Shown piece after piece: positions 53,827 through 62,527 of a stretch of 64,000 nt of DNA (the first letter of the stretch is position 1; every line of letters starts with the position of its first letter). The stretch covers positions 124,001 through 188,000 of the forward strand of contig NZ_JACZZA010000009.1 of assembly GCF_014863405.1 (NCBI RefSeq), read 5' to 3'. Source of the stretch: Dyella acidiphila (GTDB lineage: Bacteria > Pseudomonadota > Gammaproteobacteria > Xanthomonadales > Rhodanobacteraceae). The translations under genes were made by a program, and so were the position numbers. The notes under the pieces were generated by a model. The model had not been told where the DNA came from and did no database searches. It saw only the letters and a program-made list of their open reading frames with translations.

Positions 53827-54747
53827 ATGGTCGATCCGCTCTCCGAGGTGGTCGCGTTGCTGCAGCCGGTTGCGGCGTTCTCCAAGATGGTCGACGGCGC
53901 CGGCGCCTGGCGGGTGCGCCGCGCGGAGGCGGGGCGGCCGTTCTATGGCGTGGTCCTTGACGGTGCCTGCCGACTTGCCGCGGACGGGCATGCGCCGATT
54001 GCGCTGCAATCCGGGGATTTCGTGCTGATTCCCGCGGCACAGGGCTTCACGATGTCCAGCCTGGAGCCGTTGCTGCCGGAACAGCGGGTATCCATCCCTG
54101 CTGCGTTGCCTCATGGCGAATTCCGCATCGGCGATCCGCATGGGCCGCCCGACGTGCGCTTGCTGATCGGCTATTGCCGCTTCGGTTCGCCGGACGCGGC
54201 GCTGTTGGTACCGCTGCTGCCGCAGCTGGTGCATGTGCGCGGCGAGCGCAGGTTGTCCACGCTGGTCAAGCTGGTGGTGGAAGAATCGCGCGAGCGGCGT
54301 CCCGCGCGCGAGGTGATCCTGGCGCGCTTGCTGGAAGTGCTGTTGATCGAAGCCCTGCGTTCTAGCGCAGGAACCGATGCATCGCCGGGCCTGTTGCGCG
54401 GACTGGCCGAGCCGCGTGTCGCCGCTGCGCTACGCCGGCTCCATGAAAGCCCGGCCCATGCCTGGACCGTGGTGCAGCTGGCGAATGAAGCGGCGCTATC
54501 GCGCTCGGCTTTCTTCGAGCGCTTCAGCCGTGCCGTGGGCGTGGCGCCGATGGAATACCTGCTCGCCTGGCGCATGGCCCTGGCCAAGAGCCTGCTGCGG
54601 CAGCAGGAGCTGGGTATCGCCGAAGTGGCGCAACGCATCGGCTACAGCTCGGCCAGCACGTTCAGCGCTGCCTTTGCGCGGCATGTGGGCATGCCGCCGA
54701 CGCGCTATGCACGGGAGCGGCCGGCACCCGAGCCGGCATCCGCATAG
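53827..54747 (+). CDS. AraC-family transcriptional regulator (AraC_N cupin type)
   Basis: The 306-residue protein has an N-terminal AraC_N cupin domain (AFSKMVDGAGAWRVRRAEAGRPFYGVVLDGACRLAADGHAPIALQSGDFVLIPAAQGFTM) and a C-terminal double HTH (WTVVQLANEAALSRSAFFERFSRAVGVAPMEYLLAWRMALAK, LGIAEVAQRIGYSSASTFSAAFARHVGMPPTRYAR). Such proteins pair with adjacent SDR enzymes handling alcohols or ketones. A strong bidirectional terminator follows. Confidence 0.92.
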   Translation: MVDPLSEVVALLQPVAAFSKMVDGAGAWRVRRAEAGRPFYGVVLDGACRLAADGHAPIALQSGDFVLIPAAQGFTMSSLEPLLPEQRVSIPAALPHGEFRIGDPHGPPDVRLLIGYCRFGSPDAALLVPLLPQLVHVRGERRLSTLVKLVVEESRERRPAREVILARLLEVLLIEALRSSAGTDASPGLLRGLAEPRVAAALRRLHESPAHAWTVVQLANEAALSRSAFFERFSRAVGVAPMEYLLAWRMALAKSLLRQQELGIAEVAQRIGYSSASTFSAAFARHVGMPPTRYARERPAPEPASA

Positions 54748-54773
54748 AAAAAGGCGCCTTGCGGCGCCTTTTT
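54748..54773. terminator. bidirectional Rho-independent terminator
   Basis: AAAAAGGCGCC, a TTGC loop and GGCGCCTTTTT form a perfect 6-bp GC stem (11 bp with the A/T arms) flanked by A5 and T5. It serves the AraC gene and possibly the convergent CsbD gene. Confidence 0.92.
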
Positions 54774-54818
54774 CCATCGTTGACGAAGTCGCAGGATGGC
54801 CTGCGTACAGCGGTTACA

Positions 54819-54995
54819 TCAATGGTCCTTGCGGGCCTCATCTTTGGCCTTGCCGTATTCTTTCTCGGCCTTGCCTGCATGCTTCTCGATCTTGCCTTCC
54901 GCCTCGCGCACGGGGTCGTTGGTGACTTTGCCCATGCCTTCTTTCACGGCGCCCTTGATTTCGTGCTTGGTACCTTCGGTGCGATGCTTATCCAT
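54819..54995 (-). CDS. CsbD-family stress protein
   Basis: The 58-residue, highly charged helical protein reads MDKHRTEGTKHEIKGAVKEG and continues with MGKVTNDPVREAEGKIEKHAGKAEKEYG, the CsbD repeat pattern (KGxxKExxGKxTxD). CsbD proteins are small and often induced by general or osmotic stress; molecular function unknown. GAGGAA precedes the ATG at 54995. Convergent with the AraC gene. Confidence 0.9.
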   Translation of the reverse strand: MDKHRTEGTKHEIKGAVKEGMGKVTNDPVREAEGKIEKHAGKAEKEYGKAKDEARKDH

Positions 54996-55248
54996 GGTCT
55001 TCCTCACTGCAGAAGTGGATGTGGGTGCATCTTGCAAAGCGAAGCGGCAGCATGAGGTGTTGCAAACGTGAACTGCGCATGCACATTTCCAAGCGGCCGT
55101 TTACGTTCGCGCCGCGCGCCTATCGACATCGGAATCACTCACCGCGTGCATCGTCGTCACCAAGGCGCGTGCACGCTGTGGTCGCGTGGCGGCGATCGAG
55201 CCCTTGCGCGCTCCCCACACGCCGACTTGAGTTACGGAGGCAAGACCC

Positions 55249-55401
55249 ATGTCACTTCTGCTCATCATCGTCCTGCTGATCATCCTGCTCGGTGCGTTGC
55301 CGTCATGGCCGTATAGCCGCAGCTGGGGTTATTACCCGTCCGGCGGCGTCGGCATAATCGTGCTGATCCTGGTTATCCTGTTGTTGCTGGGTTATCTGTA
55401 A
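55249..55401 (+). CDS. DUF3309-family small membrane protein
   Basis: The 50-residue protein has two hydrophobic helices (MSLLLIIVLLIILLGALPSW and GVGIIVLILVILLLLGYL) around a polar WPYSRSWGYYPSGG loop, the DUF3309 pattern. ACGGAGG lies 9 nt before the ATG. Located next to the CsbD gene, it is probably another small envelope-stress protein. Function unknown. Confidence 0.85.
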   Translation: MSLLLIIVLLIILLGALPSWPYSRSWGYYPSGGVGIIVLILVILLLLGYL

Positions 55402-55425
55402 AGCATCCATTGCGGTGCGGGGTGG

Positions 55426-57837
55426 TCAACGGCTGCGGTAATCCTGGATATCCGGGTGCGGATCGTAGCCGGGCGGCGGGGCGCAGCAAGGCGGCGACAA
55501 GCCGATCGCCGCGCGCCCAAGCGCTTTGACGGTAGGTGCAGCAGACGTGTCCAACGGCGTACCGCCCGCATCGGCGGCAACCTCGAAGCGATACGTCTTG
55601 CCGGCCTGCGGGCTGAAGCGGAAGCGATCGCCCACCAGCGTCTTCAGCAACTTGCCATCGAGCAGCACGCGTGCGCTGCGGCCTTCCCAGGACGTGGCGA
55701 ACGACAGCGGCGCACCGTTGCCGCCATGAATGACGAAGGCAGTCAGCTCGCCGCGATTGGCTTCAACGTGCAGCTGCAGCCCATGCGCCAGCGACACATC
55801 GCCGGCCAGCGTCCACGTTTTCGGCAGGGCCGGCGCTACGCGGATCAACCCATCCGCATCCTGCACGGCGAGCATGTCCGACAGCGCCACGGCGACTACG
55901 CCGGCCTGTTCGAGATAAAACTCCGCCGGCGGTCCCGGCACCAGCGCCGACATGCCGTTCGGGTAGATCTGATAAAGCTGCACCAGCTGGAAAATGGCCT
56001 GTGCCGCCGCATCGCCCAGGCCCAGCCGCACGGCTTGCACCGGGTCGTAGCTCCAGGTGGCCTGGTAGACGAACGGACGCTGCGCATACGTACGCCTGGC
56101 TACATCGAACAGCGCATCGTCGCGACCGATCAGCGCATACGGCCATACTGCTTCGAGCGCGATGTTCTCGCCATTCGCATACGGCGCCGCCGGCCGGTAG
56201 CTGGGCGCCAGCACGGCATCGTCGCGGGTGCCGGCATGCGGCAGCCATTGCCGCTCCTGCGCGGACATTAGCGGCAGCTGCGGCGTGTGCTGCAGCGCGT
56301 TCTGCAATTGCGTCGCCAGTGCGCCATCGCGCTTGAGCACCGCCACCGCCGCGATGGTGGCCGGATACAGCGTGCGAATGGCGGCGATATCCGTGGCCGG
56401 GTCGGTCACGTCCATCTGCGTTTCATGCGCATTCGACGGTGCGGTATGCAGCAGGCCATCCGCGCCAGGCTTTTGATAAGCGAGCAGGAAGCGCGCCGAC
56501 TCCGCCATCAACGGGTAATTGGCGCGCAGGAAATCGAGATCGCCGGTCTGCAGATACGTGCGCCATACCCATAGGCCGATCTCCGCGCCGGTGCTCAGCG
56601 TGCGTGCGTTGGAACTGGCCGACCAGGCCAGGTCGCAACTGTGCGTAATGATGGCGAACGGGCGGAAGCGGTCGCTTTCGTATTCAATGCCGTTGCCGTT
56701 GAAACGCATGGTTTCGGGCACGCAGATGCCAGGGCGTCCTTGTGTGTGCAGGCGCGTCCAGCGTTGCAGTGCGGCGAGGTTGTTGCGGTACAGCGCAAAC
56801 ACCGGCCGATTGAGTTCGGGCAGGCCGGCGGCCAGATTGGCCGCCACCTGCATGCGCAGATTCCAGAACCAGAACGCGGCCGGATCCCAGAGATGATCGT
56901 CCTGCGCCGCGGAGAACAAATCGGCGATGCCGCCTTGCGACCCCGGTATATCGCCGCCGCCATGCGCCGCGGCAGCAAACAGATACAGCGTGCGCAGCGT
57001 TTCGGCGTAGCGCGCCGTGCCGTCCGGCGAATCCGCTTCGATCACGTTGGCGCGCGACCAGAAGGCGTGCCACCAGCGCGTAGTAATGGAGTGATCCGGC
57101 GCCGGCGCGAGTGCGTTGCGCGCAACCTCCAGCGCAGCGTGGCTGCCGTCGTAGGCGGGTGCGGCAATCACCACCTCCAGCGTGCCGTCGGCAGCGGGCA
57201 GGGCGGTAACTTCCACCGTACGTGCATCCACGATCCTGGCTTGCACCTCACGGCCATCGGTCTGCACCGCGGCCAGCGATCCGAACGGCAGGCCGGACGC
57301 ACCGGGCTGCTGATCGTCATGCCAGCTTTCCGACAATACGGCGATACCGTGCTCGACCTGAGCGACCGGATGGCGCGGCGGCCACAACTGCAAACGAATC
57401 GCCTGTGGTGTTTGTGCCGACAGACCGGATAGATGCAGCACCACGCGATCCCTGGCCTGGTCGACCCAGGCCAGCAGTGCGATGCCGCCGCCGTGTTCTT
57501 CCAGCGTGCCGTCATACAGATCGACGCGCCCGCTGAAATACCGATCGGCCGTCATCTGCGCCAGTCCCGGCAGGCTCACCTGTCCGGGCGAGCGGCGATC
57601 GGGCAGGGTGTCGATGCGATTGAGTTGCAGCGTGAGTCCGTCTTGCGCCCAAAACGCTGCACCGAGCCGGCCATTGCCCAGCCCCATCGCCTGCGTCGGC
57701 AGGCTATTGGGTTGTCCGATCGCGATATCCGAACGTGCCACGTTCTGCTGCGTGCTCTGGCCGCAGGCTGCCGCAGCGAAGCCTGTGCACGCCAGCAAGG
57801 TGATCAACCAGCGTGCTTGCAGGGGGCCGATGCTCAT
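55426..57837 (-). CDS. secreted glycoside hydrolase, GH95-like
   Basis: The 803-residue exported protein (signal segment ARWLITLLACTGFAAAACGQ) has an N-terminal beta-sandwich with AMGLGNGRLGAAFWAQDGLTLQLNRIDTLPDRR, echoing the IGNGxLGA...LNEDTLW signature of GH95. A long (alpha/alpha)6-type region (270-650) includes WDPAAFWFWNLRMQVAANLAAGLPELN and STGAEIGLWVWRTYLQTGDLDFLRANYPLMAESARFLL, and a C-terminal beta domain. GH95 enzymes remove alpha-L-fucose or galactose from plant xyloglucan and glycans. Divergent enough that substrate is uncertain. It starts 60 bp downstream of the SGNH gene, likely as an operon. Confidence 0.78.
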   Translation of the reverse strand: MSIGPLQARWLITLLACTGFAAAACGQSTQQNVARSDIAIGQPNSLPTQAMGLGNGRLGAAFWAQDGLTLQLNRIDTLPDRRSPGQVSLPGLAQMTADRYFSGRVDLYDGTLEEHGGGIALLAWVDQARDRVVLHLSGLSAQTPQAIRLQLWPPRHPVAQVEHGIAVLSESWHDDQQPGASGLPFGSLAAVQTDGREVQARIVDARTVEVTALPAADGTLEVVIAAPAYDGSHAALEVARNALAPAPDHSITTRWWHAFWSRANVIEADSPDGTARYAETLRTLYLFAAAAHGGGDIPGSQGGIADLFSAAQDDHLWDPAAFWFWNLRMQVAANLAAGLPELNRPVFALYRNNLAALQRWTRLHTQGRPGICVPETMRFNGNGIEYESDRFRPFAIITHSCDLAWSASSNARTLSTGAEIGLWVWRTYLQTGDLDFLRANYPLMAESARFLLAYQKPGADGLLHTAPSNAHETQMDVTDPATDIAAIRTLYPATIAAVAVLKRDGALATQLQNALQHTPQLPLMSAQERQWLPHAGTRDDAVLAPSYRPAAPYANGENIALEAVWPYALIGRDDALFDVARRTYAQRPFVYQATWSYDPVQAVRLGLGDAAAQAIFQLVQLYQIYPNGMSALVPGPPAEFYLEQAGVVAVALSDMLAVQDADGLIRVAPALPKTWTLAGDVSLAHGLQLHVEANRGELTAFVIHGGNGAPLSFATSWEGRSARVLLDGKLLKTLVGDRFRFSPQAGKTYRFEVAADAGGTPLDTSAAPTVKALGRAAIGLSPPCCAPPPGYDPHPDIQDYRSR

Positions 57838-57897
57838 CGTGGTTCGCTCGCAGAGAGAAGGCCCGGCCGTCATCCGCCGCGGGCAAGGCGAACGATG

Positions 57898-59271
57898 CTA
57901 ATGACAAGGCTGTGCTGGCGTCACGTGCCGGTGGAATAAGACGTTGTAGGCCTCGGTGCCCATCGCCGCATAACCGCGATCATTCGGGTGCAGGCCCTGG
58001 TCGCCGGCACACACCGTGGCCATGCCTTCGGCGGCTGGCTGATCCTTGGCTTGCGGCAATACGGTGTACTGCCCCTTGGTCACCTCGGCGAAATCCACCA
58101 GTCCATCGAAATCGGCCCGGTGCGTGTGCATCCATTGATTGAGCTGTTCGCGCGTGGCGACGCGTCGGGGCGAATACCAGCCGTTCTGGCCGGCGAACGG
58201 TGTGACCGTGCCCAGCCAGATCTTCAAGCCATGCTGATGCGCCACATCGACCAGTTCGCGGAAGGCGGCGATCAGGTCTACCGCGGTGGCGCCGGTGGTT
58301 TGTACGGCCGCATCCGGCCCGCGGTTAAGATCGTTGGCAGTGAACAGCACCACCACGTCAGTGACGCCGGGACGATCGATCACATCCCGGTAATAGCGCT
58401 TCAGGCCCGCCACACCGGCTGCCGGACTCCCCAACTGATCGGCGGTCAGCTCGTCCGCACTGATGCCGGCATTGCCTACCGCCGCGCCAGCGTTGCCCGG
58501 TGCATTGGCCAGCGTGGCCAGCACCGCCGGCCACGGATATTGCGGACCAGTAGACAGCGCGCCATCGGTAATCGAATCGCCCAGCGCAATGATGCTGCGC
58601 GTATGCGCCGGCACCATCGCCTCCACGCCGGTGAGCAAGTAAATATGGTTATCGTCGCTCAGCGGAGTCAGGCCATGCACCGCCTGCTTGCCGTCGAAAC
58701 TGGCTGCGGCCAGCTGATTGCCGCTGACGGCAAACGACGTGGGGCCGTGTTGTTCGGGATGGAAATCGGCCAGCTCCGTGTCGTCCTTGAAATAGGTCGT
58801 CACCGCCAGCCGCGCCAAGGCAGGCACCTTCATCGCTACCGGATCGGAGACCAACTCGCCGCCGGCCGGAATCACGCCGCTGGCGTTGCCGCCAAAGGTC
58901 ACCGCACGATCGCTGCCGGCGACCACGCCCGAAACGCCATCGCCCAGGCCGACGTGCGCCGCGTCGATCACCAGCGGCTTGCGCCCGAACACATTGGAAA
59001 AGCGCAGTCGCAGCTGCGGCGTGCCGATGCTGATGCGCACGTATTGGCGCAAGGTGAAGTTGGCCAGCGTGGGAATCTCCTGTACGGGATCGCCGGCCGC
59101 CGTGCGCACGAGCTGCCGGCTGGCATCGGTCTTGTCGCTGACCTGCGCAGTCATCGCCTGCTCCCAGGTAGTCGCCCAGTGCGCCTGCCTATTCGCGGGG
59201 GCTGCCGCATGGGCGATGACCGGCAGCAGCACTGCCAGCAGTAGGGCGGGAAGGCGGTGCTTGCTGCTCAT
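57898..59271 (-). CDS. secreted SGNH/GDSL-type esterase
   Basis: The 457-residue exported protein (signal PALLLAVLLPVIAHAA) has an N-terminal beta-domain (LRQYVRISIGTPQLRLRFSNVFG) and an SGNH domain. Block I is SIIALGDSITDG, block III is LFTANDLNRG and block V is GDQGLHPNDRGY, giving Ser, Asp and His. It may deacetylate or de-esterify a polysaccharide. Upstream of and co-directional with the GH95-like gene, a typical esterase-glycosidase pair. The ATG at 59271 begins the signal peptide. Confidence 0.87.
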   Translation of the reverse strand: MSSKHRLPALLLAVLLPVIAHAAAPANRQAHWATTWEQAMTAQVSDKTDASRQLVRTAAGDPVQEIPTLANFTLRQYVRISIGTPQLRLRFSNVFGRKPLVIDAAHVGLGDGVSGVVAGSDRAVTFGGNASGVIPAGGELVSDPVAMKVPALARLAVTTYFKDDTELADFHPEQHGPTSFAVSGNQLAAASFDGKQAVHGLTPLSDDNHIYLLTGVEAMVPAHTRSIIALGDSITDGALSTGPQYPWPAVLATLANAPGNAGAAVGNAGISADELTADQLGSPAAGVAGLKRYYRDVIDRPGVTDVVVLFTANDLNRGPDAAVQTTGATAVDLIAAFRELVDVAHQHGLKIWLGTVTPFAGQNGWYSPRRVATREQLNQWMHTHRADFDGLVDFAEVTKGQYTVLPQAKDQPAAEGMATVCAGDQGLHPNDRGYAAMGTEAYNVLFHRHVTPAQPCH

Positions 59272-59397
59272 GGAATCGTGTCCTGGAATGGTCGCGCCGA
59301 TCATCATGGAAGACGATCGGCGATCATTCCGTCAACAGCATGTGCCGTTGCGCGAACTAAAGCTGGCCATACGCTCGCGTTTTCGCCTGCTTTTGCT

Positions 59398-59474
59398 CGT
59401 CATCCCAGCGGAAGCTGGGATCCAGTGCCTTCGATGCACACAGACACTGGATCCCAGCTTCCGCTGGGATGACG
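59398..59474. repeat. long perfect REP/BIME-like palindrome
   Basis: A 30-bp arm at 59398-59427 (starting CGTCATCCCAGCGG) is repeated without mismatch in inverse orientation at 59445-59474, with a 17-nt loop. Together with the palindrome at 49465-49542 it defines a repeat family in this genome. It occupies the gap between the esterase and SnoaL genes; nothing else was recognised there. Confidence 0.85.
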
Positions 59475-59645
59475 AAGCGGCTTTTGGAGAGATCTCGATC
59501 GATCGGTGCATTGCGCTAAGGCAGACAACCTGCGCAAGCACTTGTATCCCCGCCTGGCTGAGCACACGCTAGCCCGTTATCCAGGTAGCCGCGCGCTGCA
59601 GCGGTGGCAGCAGCCTGGTCCCGCACGTTTCCACGGAGGCCGATG

Positions 59646-60032
59646 ATGGAAACCCACGCTATCCGCGAGGCCATTGACCGGCATTGGGCCGCGTCTGCGG
59701 CGGGCAATCAACACGCCGAGCATGAGATCTACCACGACGATGCCGTCTGCGAATATCCGCAGTCCGGCGAAATCATCCGCGGGCGTCACAACCTGCAGGC
59801 GCTGCGCAGCCACCACCCCGGCAAGCCGGCGGGCTTCGCGATCCGGCGCATCGTCGGGGATGGCAATCTGTGGGTGACTGAATACACGATCCAGTACGGC
59901 GACAAATCCGCCTACACCGTAAGCATCATGCAGTTCCGCGACGGCAAGGTGTCGCATGAAACGCAATACTTCGCCGACCCCTTCGCTGCGCCGGCCTGGC
60001 GCGCCCAGTGGGTCGAGCCGGCGCATCCATGA
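59646..60032 (+). CDS. SnoaL-like (NTF2-fold) protein
   Basis: The 128-residue protein has the NTF2/SnoaL pattern: AIREAIDRHWAASAAGNQHAEHEIYHDDAVCEYPQSGEIIRGRHNLQAL, IVGDGNLWVTEYTIQYGDKSAYTVSIMQFRDGKVSHETQYFADPF. These proteins are isomerases, hydrolases or binding scaffolds. Of two consecutive ATGs, the one at 59646 has better spacing from GGAGG. The gene overlaps the downstream hydrolase by an ATGA. Confidence 0.85.
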   Translation: METHAIREAIDRHWAASAAGNQHAEHEIYHDDAVCEYPQSGEIIRGRHNLQALRSHHPGKPAGFAIRRIVGDGNLWVTEYTIQYGDKSAYTVSIMQFRDGKVSHETQYFADPFAAPAWRAQWVEPAHP

Positions 60033-61024
60033 TGGCTGCCGGCCGCATGATGCTTATGGCTGCATGCGCAGTGCTGGGCATGCACGCTGCTGCGGTTACG
60101 GCCGGCGATGGCCGCAATGCAACGCTCCACCAAGGTGATGCCATGACCATGACCTATCGCACGATCTCTGTTCAGGGGCTCCATATCTTTTATCGCGAGG
60201 CCGGCCGTGCCGATGCACCGGTCGTGCTGTTGCTGCACGGGTTTCCCTCGTCGTCGCGCATGTACGACCGCCTGATGCCCGAGTTGGCTGCGCACTATCA
60301 CGTGATCGCACCGGACTACCCCGGCTTCGGCCATTCCGATGCCCCTTCGCCCGATCACTTCGCCTATACCTTCGATCACCTTGCCGACGTGATGGATGCG
60401 TTTGCGCAGCAATTGGGCCTGCAGCACTACGTTTTGTTCGTGCAGGATTACGGCGGCCCGGTTGGTTTCCGGCTTGCGCTGGCGCATCCCGAGCGCATCC
60501 AGGGCATCGTCGTGCAGAACGCGGTGGCGCACGAAGAAGGACTGGGGCCGCTGTGGCTTACCCGTCGGCAGTACTGGGCCGATCGCAGCGCCTACGCCGA
60601 CAAGCTGCGCGCCAACCTGATCTCGTTCGATGCGGCCAAGCAGCGCCATGTCGGCACCGATCCGCACCCCGAGCGCTACGATCCGGATCTGTGGACGGAT
60701 GAATCGGCTTTTCTCAGCCGTCCCGGCGAAGACCGCATCCAGGAAGATCTGTTCTACGACTACCGCACCAACGTGGCCTCGTATCCGGCCTGGCAAGCTT
60801 ATCTGCGCGCGCATCGGCCGCCGCTGCTGGTGATCTGGGGCAAATACGATCCGTCGTTTACCGTGGCCGGTGCGTGGGCCTATCAGCGCGATGTACCGGC
60901 TGCGCAGGTGCATATCCTGGACGCCGGCCATTTCGCCATGGACACCATGAATCCCGAAGTGGCGGCGCTGACGCGGCAGTTTCTGGATGGCCTGCATCTG
61001 CCAGCGGACAAGCCGTCGCACTGA
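60029..61024 (+). CDS. exported alpha/beta hydrolase with Asp nucleophile (dehalogenase/epoxide-hydrolase-like)
   Basis: The 331-residue protein carries a probable signal peptide (RMMLMAACAVLGMHAAAVTA). It has LLLHGFPSSSRMYD, IAPDYPGFGHSD and the nucleophile elbow VLFVQDYGGPVGFRLALAHPERI. Asp140 sits where serine hydrolases have Ser, as in haloalkane dehalogenases and epoxide hydrolases. The His is in LDAGHFAMDTMNPEV. The ATGA overlap with the SnoaL gene couples them. Reaction is uncertain; hydrolytic ring opening or dehalogenation of a periplasmic substrate is plausible. Confidence 0.83.
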   Translation: MMAAGRMMLMAACAVLGMHAAAVTAGDGRNATLHQGDAMTMTYRTISVQGLHIFYREAGRADAPVVLLLHGFPSSSRMYDRLMPELAAHYHVIAPDYPGFGHSDAPSPDHFAYTFDHLADVMDAFAQQLGLQHYVLFVQDYGGPVGFRLALAHPERIQGIVVQNAVAHEEGLGPLWLTRRQYWADRSAYADKLRANLISFDAAKQRHVGTDPHPERYDPDLWTDESAFLSRPGEDRIQEDLFYDYRTNVASYPAWQAYLRAHRPPLLVIWGKYDPSFTVAGAWAYQRDVPAAQVHILDAGHFAMDTMNPEVAALTRQFLDGLHLPADKPSH

Positions 61025-61048
61025 CGATGCGCGCCGCGCCGCAGCTCG

Positions 61049-62272
61049 CTACGGCAGCGGGTGCATGCGTTCGGCGCCCATCGCATGCGCCATGGCGGCA
61101 AAGCCTTCCTGCATGGCAGTAGGGCGCCAGTCGCTGCGCCGGGTCATCACGATGCGCCGGCGCAGCACGCCGCCTTCGATCGGTATTTCGGCCAGTGCAC
61201 CGGCCTGGCGCTCGAACAGGAACTGATCCAGCGACATCAGCGTCAGCCATTCGCCTTTGAGCATCAGTCCGCGCGTGACCAGCACCGAGCCGCATTCGAT
61301 CCGCGGCGTCGGCGGTTCGACACCGTGCGTGCGGAACAGCGTCTCCCAATTGCGCCGCATCGGCACGCCCAGCGCCGGCACCGCCCAGGGATAGGCGAGC
61401 AAGTCTTGGATAGTGGCGGTGCCCTTGCGCCGCAGCGGATGTGCACTGTTGCCGACGATAAACAGTTCGTCGTCGAACAGATGTTCCTGCTCCACGTCAT
61501 TGGCCGGCGCCGGCTCGCGCAGGGCACCGCCGATCACCAGGTCGATATCGCCATGGCGCAGCGCCATCAGCAACTCGCCATACGGCGCTTCGCGTACTTC
61601 CACTGAAGCGGCCGGATGCGCTCCCGCGAAACGTGCCAGCAGATCGGGCAGAAACAGCGGACGCGCCATCGGCAGCGTGCCGATGCTGATGCGTCCGCCG
61701 CCGTGCTTGCCGGCGGCGATTTCATCCAGCCCGGTGCGCAACTCGGCCAGCATCAGGCGCACGAAGCGCACGAAGCGGCTGGCCAGATCGGTAGGGCGTA
61801 CCGCGCGTCCGGCGCGCACCAGCAACTCCGCGCCCAGCGCATCCTGCAATTCCTGCACGGCGCGATACACCGCCGGCTGCGACAGGCCGATCTGCTCGGC
61901 CGCCACGGCGTAACTGCTGCAGTGTTCAACGGCGACCAGCGCGCGCAACTGCACCATGCTGACGCGCCGCTCGATCTGCGCCAGCGGCGCCAATCGTGCC
62001 GAGCGGCGCACCAGGCGCACCGCCTGGGTGAGATAACGCAATGCACGCTCCACGCGAATGATCCACGCCTGTCCGCTCACGGTCGGATGCACGCCCACGG
62101 CCTGGCGTTCGAACAGGCGAATATCGAGCAGCCGTTCGAGCTTGCCGATCGCTTGCGCCAGCGCCGGCTGCGACAGGCTGACCTGTTCGGCCGCGGCACT
62201 CATGCTGCCGGCGCGCGCGATCACGCTGAGCGCAGCCAGGTGGCGAAGGTTCAGGGCATAAATCGAGTCCAT
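61049..62272 (-). CDS. LysR-family regulator with two tandem HTH domains
   Basis: The 407-residue protein is about 100 residues longer than a normal LysR. Residues 10-70 form one winged helix (LAALSVIARAGSMSAAAEQVSLSQPALAQAIGKLERLL). Residues 106-165 form a second (LRALVAVEHCSSYAVAAEQIGLSQPAVYRAVQELQDAL). A standard effector domain follows (GRISIGTLPMARPLFLPDLLARFAGAHPAASVEVRE...). Internal duplication of the HTH is visible in the shared AAEQ(V/I)xLSQPAxxxA core. The ATG at 62272 is used; a TTG at 62278 is possible. Divergent from the amidohydrolase gene it probably controls. Confidence 0.9.
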   Translation of the reverse strand: MDSIYALNLRHLAALSVIARAGSMSAAAEQVSLSQPALAQAIGKLERLLDIRLFERQAVGVHPTVSGQAWIIRVERALRYLTQAVRLVRRSARLAPLAQIERRVSMVQLRALVAVEHCSSYAVAAEQIGLSQPAVYRAVQELQDALGAELLVRAGRAVRPTDLASRFVRFVRLMLAELRTGLDEIAAGKHGGGRISIGTLPMARPLFLPDLLARFAGAHPAASVEVREAPYGELLMALRHGDIDLVIGGALREPAPANDVEQEHLFDDELFIVGNSAHPLRRKGTATIQDLLAYPWAVPALGVPMRRNWETLFRTHGVEPPTPRIECGSVLVTRGLMLKGEWLTLMSLDQFLFERQAGALAEIPIEGGVLRRRIVMTRRSDWRPTAMQEGFAAMAHAMGAERMHPLP

Positions 62273-62527
62273 ACACAATCAATAGTATTTGCTTATAGGC
62301 CGACAATAAAACGAATTTGGCTGCACCGCAGTTTTCGCGCAGATTTCACTGCGAAACGCGAGGGGATAAAACCCCTGGTGACAGTCGATACCAAACTCGA
62401 AAGCCGCTGAGGCGCTTTTCTTGGCGCAATGCAGCATCGAAGTGACCGGTCTTGCCGCCTTCATCCAGCGGCCGGCTGTTGCAACGCAAGAGAAAACATC
62501 CCAGCCCACCATCTACTGATCGTTCTT

